Source of the DNA: Symsagittifera roscoffensis
Lineage: Eukaryota; Xenacoelomorpha; Acoela; Convolutidae
Length of the DNA stretch: 64,000 nucleotides
Assembly (NCBI RefSeq): GCF_963678635.1
Contig: NC_087062.1
Location: 23,412,370 to 23,476,369 of the forward strand
Direction: 5' to 3'
Shown: positions 59,544 to 64,000 of the stretch, in pieces
Layout of the letters: each line of letters starts with the position of its first letter
Position numbering within the stretch: the stretch's first letter is position 1
Notes under the pieces: generated by a model
Database searches by the model: none
Told to the model about the DNA's origin: nothing
Seen by the model: the letters and a program-made list of their open reading frames with translations, nothing else
Program-made: the position numbers and the translations under genes

Positions 59544-61930
59544 TAAGTTTCGTTGCGCGACGCTGAACATTTTCAATGGTAATTTTGTCTTTTTTAAGGT
59601 AAGGATTCCATGCCTGATTTGCATACCCCAGATGTATTCTTACTAAGGCTTTGTACATGGTCGTTAGAATTTCAGAGGTCAGTTTAACGAAGCTTCTCCT
59701 GATTATCGCGATTATACTGTTTGCCACTTTCGTCTTTTTGGCGATGTGCTCACGGTAGTAATTTTTGAGTCAACGATAACTCCCAGGTCTTTCTCTGATT
59801 CAACTTTTCTTAGTTGTTTTCCGCCATTTAAGGTATACTTCCGTTCAGATTGTTTTGTTCTTCCTGTTAGGGTGAGTGTATGACATTTTGTCTGATTGAA
59901 CTTCATTCAACTTCATTAAAGAGGTTAAATTGAAGTTTTTCCTCTGGAATCTCATTAGTAATTAATCTGAAAATTTTGGTGTCATCTGCGTATAGAAGCA
60001 TAGGGGTTGTAATGCCATCCGTCATCGAGTTGATGTATAGCAAAAAAGTATTGATCCCAGGTCAGATCCTTGTGCGACTCCGCTGACAACTGGTGCCCAC
60101 TCCGGAAAACTTTCGCTTACAACTACCCGTTGCCTCCTATCCGTTAAGAATGTTGTGATCCATTTAAAAGTTTTCCCTTTGATCCCATATTTTGGTATTG
60201 TGATCAATAGTCTTTCGTGAGGAACGCTATCAAAAGCTTTTTGGAAATCAATGTACACTATGTCTACCTCATAACACTTGTCCAGTTCCGCAGTCCAGTC
60301 GTCGAGCGCTTTTAATAACTGGAGGGTCGTTGATCGACCTGAAAAGAAACTATACTGTTTGTCTGATAAAATGTTGTTTTGTCTCAAGAAATCAAACATA
60401 TAACTTCTTATCACTTTTTCCTTTATTTTGCAACAGATTTATGTGAGGCTAACAGGTCTGTAATTGTTTGGGTCACTTCTTGCGTCTTTTTTTTTGAATC
60501 GCTGTTATTTTTGTGCATTTCGAATCTTCGGTTATTTCTCCCTTATACCAGAAGTTTTGCATTAAAGAATACAGTATTTCAGCTAACTCATATCGGCATT
60601 CGCTCAAAATCTTTGGGTGTACCTTGTCAGCTTCCATCGATTTCGTGGCGTCTAACGCTGCAAGTTCATTTAGTTCTGACTGTTTAGAGAGATATAGATC
60701 ATCTGATATTTGCTGTTCTTGCAGATCCATTAAATCCAAGCCGCCAGGTGTTTCTATGGCAAAATCTGAATTGAAGAAATCAGACCGGGCAGCCGCTTTC
60801 TCCTTGTCGGCCTTTGCCGATTTAATATCGCTAATTTTGTGTGCAGGTATCGTCTCATTGGATTTTATTTTTTGTTTAAATAGTACCAAAACTTTTAGGT
60901 TGCTGTTTTATGCTCTTTGATATGTCTTCTTCATGTATTCGAACACAATTCCGTGTCAGTCTCCTGACTTTGTTCCGAATCTTCGAATATTTTTCATTTT
61001 TTCATTGCGTCTCTACAGACATCTCTCCAAATTTTTGTTTTTCACGAACTGCATCTCTCACTTCGGGCCTCATCGGCATTTTGTGTTGCTTTATACGAAT
61101 TTTAAATAAAGGGATGAATTTTTAACAACACAATCAAGAGTGCTGTTAAAGTCTTCTCAGTTTTGCTCTAGTGTTTCGATTTTTCATACATTATGTTGGT
61201 GTTTAACTCTGATCGGAGTTCCACGTAGCTCCCTTTGTTGTAATTCAGTCTCTCTTCACGTCGATTTGTTTCCACGGACCAAATTTGCTTGGATTAGTGT
61301 GTGATCACCCTCACCCAGCGGGTAGATGTTTTCTATGCTAGTTTGCTACAGGGGTTTGTCGGCTAGCATGAGTTCTAGTAGTGATGGTTCGTTGTTTTTG
61401 GTCACACGCGTTGGTCTATCAATGAGTTGATCGAGATAAGAATCTTTTACCACTTCAATGAATTGGTGTTCCTTGCTAATCTCGTCATGACTCGTGCTGA
61501 TATATTGCCAATCTATATCTCTGTAATTCAGGTCTCCTTATATTGTATCTAGAACGGTTGGATCCAATGCTTCTTAAGAAGTTGTTAAGGTTGTAGTTGT
61601 TTTTGGGGGTTGATGATGGGGTCCGATAGGTTGAAGCTATAACAACTTCTCCCTTTGTTAGCAGTAGATTGTATACTTGCAGTTATTCAAACCCAGAGTC
61701 ATCGTTTATTTCCATGTAATATAAAACAACATTATATTAAAATGCCCTTCTCGTTCGAATTCATGTTTTTTTCTTTTAAAATGTAGCTGTCAAGTTTCTG
61801 CCAAATTGGATTCCACTTGATTACAGAATGCTTGGGCTTCGCCTCAGTTAGGGCAATGATATGCGGTAAGATATTTGCTTGTTGTAATAGTACTTGTAGT
61901 TCAATGAATTTATCAGGAGTGAATGTTTCT
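59544..61930 (-). pseudogene. LINE ORF2: endonuclease and reverse transcriptase, broken
   Basis: The endonuclease starts near 61930 (WFGNVETFTPDKFIELQVLL, LPHIIALTEAKPK). GDLNYRDIDWQ and FIEVVKDSYLDQLIDRPTRV lie near 61340-61540. The pre-RT region is at 60889-60473. RT is at 60414-60022 with YIDFQKAFDSVPHERLL and SGVAQGSDLGSILF, and the active site YADD is at 59981-59992. Then come KCHTLTL, EKDLGVIVDSK and VQRRATKL. At least five frame changes or stops separate these pieces. Confidence 0.85.
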
Positions 61931-62823
61931 ACATTCCCGAACCAGAGCTCAAAATGTTCTCTGTTTCCGGCGTTGTTCTTTGCAATACTTCTATCTCTAT
62001 TTTCTTTACTCTGATGATTTTCTTCCCTCTGACAATGTGTATGAAGTTCCCGGGTTCCTCTGCTGCTAATTTTTTTGCCCGTTGCACTAGAAAACGGACA
62101 TTTTCTCACTCTTTCAGGCTCTTATCAGGTGTGATTCTTAGTTGTCTGATTTCGTCTTCGGCAAACTTCAGTTTTGTCAATTTTTTCATCATGAATTCTG
62201 CGGTGAGTCTAGTGTGAATCAGTTTTGTCAAATTTTTCATCATGAGTTCTGCGGTGAGTCTAGTGGGCCTCGCTCTGTTCTTCTCAGGGGTTTTGCCTAG
62301 TCGGGTACTGTTTTTAACTTAAGTTGGTTCAATTTTTATGCTAGAGCATAGTTTCTGGATTAATGACCTATAACCTTCTTTATATAACCTTCTTTTGAGT
62401 CCCTTGACTGGCTTTCAGGGGCTTTGTGTATAATAAGATTCTTTTTCCTTCTTAAGTCTTCCTCTTCTTCCCGTTTTTGTTCTGCTCCAGCTTCCAGAAT
62501 TATGTCTTATAGGGGTTTGGTGACCTGAGGCTCTACTTTCCAGGCATTATCTTTCACTGTGCTTGATCCCATTGTTGGCTGTGATTTGGATTTCGTTCCA
62601 TTCATGAAGTAGTAGAAGTCCTTCATTAGACTCTTCACGGACTTAACCGCCTTATCCAGGTCGTTCCTCATTTTAGTTATCTCCGCATTTGTTTTTGGAG
62701 CAGTTGCACCCTTAATTAGACACAACACCATATGCCCTTACTTTTAGACATGAATTCGTAAACTGCCGATGGCACTTCTAAGTTTTTTGCATATAAATGT
62801 TTAGCGCAGTTATCGCATTCCAT
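61931..62823 (-). pseudogene. LINE ORF1 with PHD-like zinc finger, broken
   Basis: ATG 62823 starts MECDNCAKHLYAKNLEVP, then SKSKGIWCC, a Cys/His pattern like the PHD-type finger of CR1/L2 ORF1 proteins. After a frameshift near 62731 a Lys-rich helical stretch follows (ITKMRNDLDKAVKSVKSLMKDF). The C-terminal end (FAEDEIRQLRITPDKSLKE, VRFLVQRAKKLA, GNFIHIVRGKK) lies near 62150-62000. A 51-base tandem duplication sits inside. Confidence 0.65.
62169..62264. repeat. Tandem duplication, 51-base period
   Basis: CAGTTTTGTCAA...TTTTTCATCATGA.TTCTGCGGTGAGTCTAGTG occurs at 62169 and again at 62220 with two or three differences. It lies inside LINE ORF1. Confidence 0.9.
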
Positions 62824-63865
62824 TACTTGATTCATTGGATCTCCGAATTCTTAAGAGGAACATTCTTTTGCAGAGGAACATTCTTTTTTGCAGAGGAACA
62901 ATTCTTTCAATTCATTCCTCCCACTATTCCTTTTTAAAAACACTATGATTCATTACATATCTTAGATTAAAATACACTATGTGCCAGTTCACACCCAATT
63001 TAATTTTCTAGCTAACAGTCGTCGGTTTTTATTGATCTTTCAACTTCTTATTTTAATCACGATTTTGAATCTCGAAACTTTTGGAAATTTTCCCGATGAA
63101 ATGAAACACGAATTTTACGAAGATGGATGCCATGAAAAACAAGGATAGCCGGTAACTGTTCAAGTAGCACAGAATGTTCCGACCATAGGCTTAAAAAAAT
63201 GCAACCCAATTTTTTCAAACTTTTGTCGTTTTTTTTTCGGCGTAGTGTGATAAAAGTAGCTGATTAAAAAGCTGGGGATATTCGGCAGCCATACTGAAGT
63301 AAGCAAAGTCAAAAACAATTTATGAAGATAAACTACTAGAAAAACAAAAAAATCAAACTAAAAATTTTAAAATAGTCAAAGTAAACTTTTTTCAAGTGGT
63401 GTAATCAGAAGGTCAAAAGTATCAAACTAACCGAGGTTACAGTCAGGAGTCCCATCATCACGTATTCCAGTCAAAATCCTTAGAATTTTCTAGATATGGA
63501 AGTGATAATGATAAAAGAAGATGACAAGTGTTGCAGTCCTTTTCAATAAAAATCAATACGGGTTCCGTTTCTTTACTAAAAACACGCAACTTGACACGAG
63601 AAAATATAATATACAAGTGTTACAAATAAAAAATTTCGTCGAAAGTTATTTTGACATTTATTGTTCCGAGTACGCAAGCGGCGTTCGCAATCTGTATTGC
63701 CAGGGAGATTCTCTGTTTTAAAAAGCTGCCTGCTCTGGGTTCCTCAGAGCATTTTCTTACAAAGCTTCCACAAAAAAAAATTCTGTGCTGAGGCCGGCCG
63801 CGCACTGAATCTCATAAGCTAGTGGTTAAAAAAGATATCCATCATCTACAAGATCTTCATACTTG
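62824..63865. other. AT-rich intergenic or intronic DNA
   Basis: I see no gene. There is a small tandem AGAGGAACATTCTTTT-type repeat near 62860-62910 (three copies) and several A or T runs. Short open frames here lack any recognisable motif. Confidence 0.5.
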
Positions 63866-64000
63866 TCATTTTTTTTGCTCTTCCGCTTCAGCGGCAGGCG
63901 TACCAGGGTTACAAACAGACCCGGCATTAATCCTACAAGGAGCTAAGGAGTCTACTACCTTTACATCCCCCATGAGCTGCTTACCAACAGCCCATGGAAC
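63866..64000 (-). CDS. Possible 3' end of a host protein-coding gene
   Basis: On the minus strand a frame is open from the window edge for 44 codons to TGA 63866-63868 (VPWAVGKQLMGDVKVVDSLA, ending PAAEAEEQKK). Composition looks protein-like against the AT-rich surroundings. I do not recognise it, and it may be chance. Confidence 0.3.
   Translation of the reverse strand, partial: VPWAVGKQLMGDVKVVDSLAPCRINAGSVCNPGTPAAEAEEQKK

Larger units (their letters stand above)
58176..62823 (-). mobile_element. Decayed CR1/L2-like LINE interrupted by a solo LTR
   Basis: Reading on the minus strand it has an ORF1 with a PHD-like zinc finger, ORF2 with an APE-type endonuclease and reverse transcriptase, and a C-terminal region after the solo LTR. 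Its 3' end has the short tandem CTGTGAAC/CTGTGAAT near 58176-58195. It is riddled with stops and frameshifts. Restoring the joint at 59544/58626 puts ATKL next to TPGIRKY in one frame. Confidence 0.85.

Overview
The window is animal nuclear DNA dominated by giant Ty3/gypsy (LTR) retrotransposons. The host is an invertebrate metazoan that I cannot name. Evidence is a first-exon-like piece of mitochondrial kinase gene coq8 (ADCK3/4), a CR1/L2-like LINE, intron-type splice signals, and AT-rich flanks that contrast with the more GC-rich elements. I see no prokaryotic, rRNA, tRNA or CRISPR features. Layout: element A (+, 1-14471) is the 3' two thirds of a copy that begins left of the window. Element B (-, 36777 to 14472) is a nearly complete copy of the same family. 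Element C (-, 57240 to 36779) is a diverged second family with a missing 5' LTR. Joints can be read to the base. B sits inside the 3' LTR of C (joint 36777-36779) and A sits inside the 3' LTR of B in the opposite direction (joint 14471/14472). The host locus was therefore hit three times: C first, then B, then A. Right of C lie a coq8 coding exon (57250-57936), a decayed LINE (about 58176-62823, -) carrying a solo family-2 LTR (58627-59543), AT-rich DNA, and a short open frame running off the right edge. Gene content of one element, read in its own direction: LTR of about 0.9 kb; a 2.5 kb leader full of short repeats; gag with a coiled coil and two CCHC knuckles; pol with protease, RT, RNase H, a long acidic linker, and HHCC/DDE integrase with a GPY/F module; then, in the same frame, a divergent macro-domain-like module. 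A 0.5 kb spacer with conserved splice sites follows. After it comes a second reading frame of about 2950 codons that no standard Ty3 element has: an N-terminal region, a coiled coil, a complete SGNH (GDSL) esterase domain, a second degenerate SGNH-like domain, and a huge unrecognised C-terminal protein with a conserved Cys/His cluster. That cargo frame is the candidate undescribed system. It is collinear between two diverged families, so it is an old and selected part of the element. The motif TCCGGGGAGT abuts the 3' LTR as polypurine tract and recurs at fixed internal sites in pol, which suggests extra plus-strand start points in a genome of more than 20 kb. All three copies are broken by independent stops and frameshifts, so none is intact, yet the LTRs of B differ by about 1 base in 397. 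Most apparent antisense reading frames are shadows of these coding regions.
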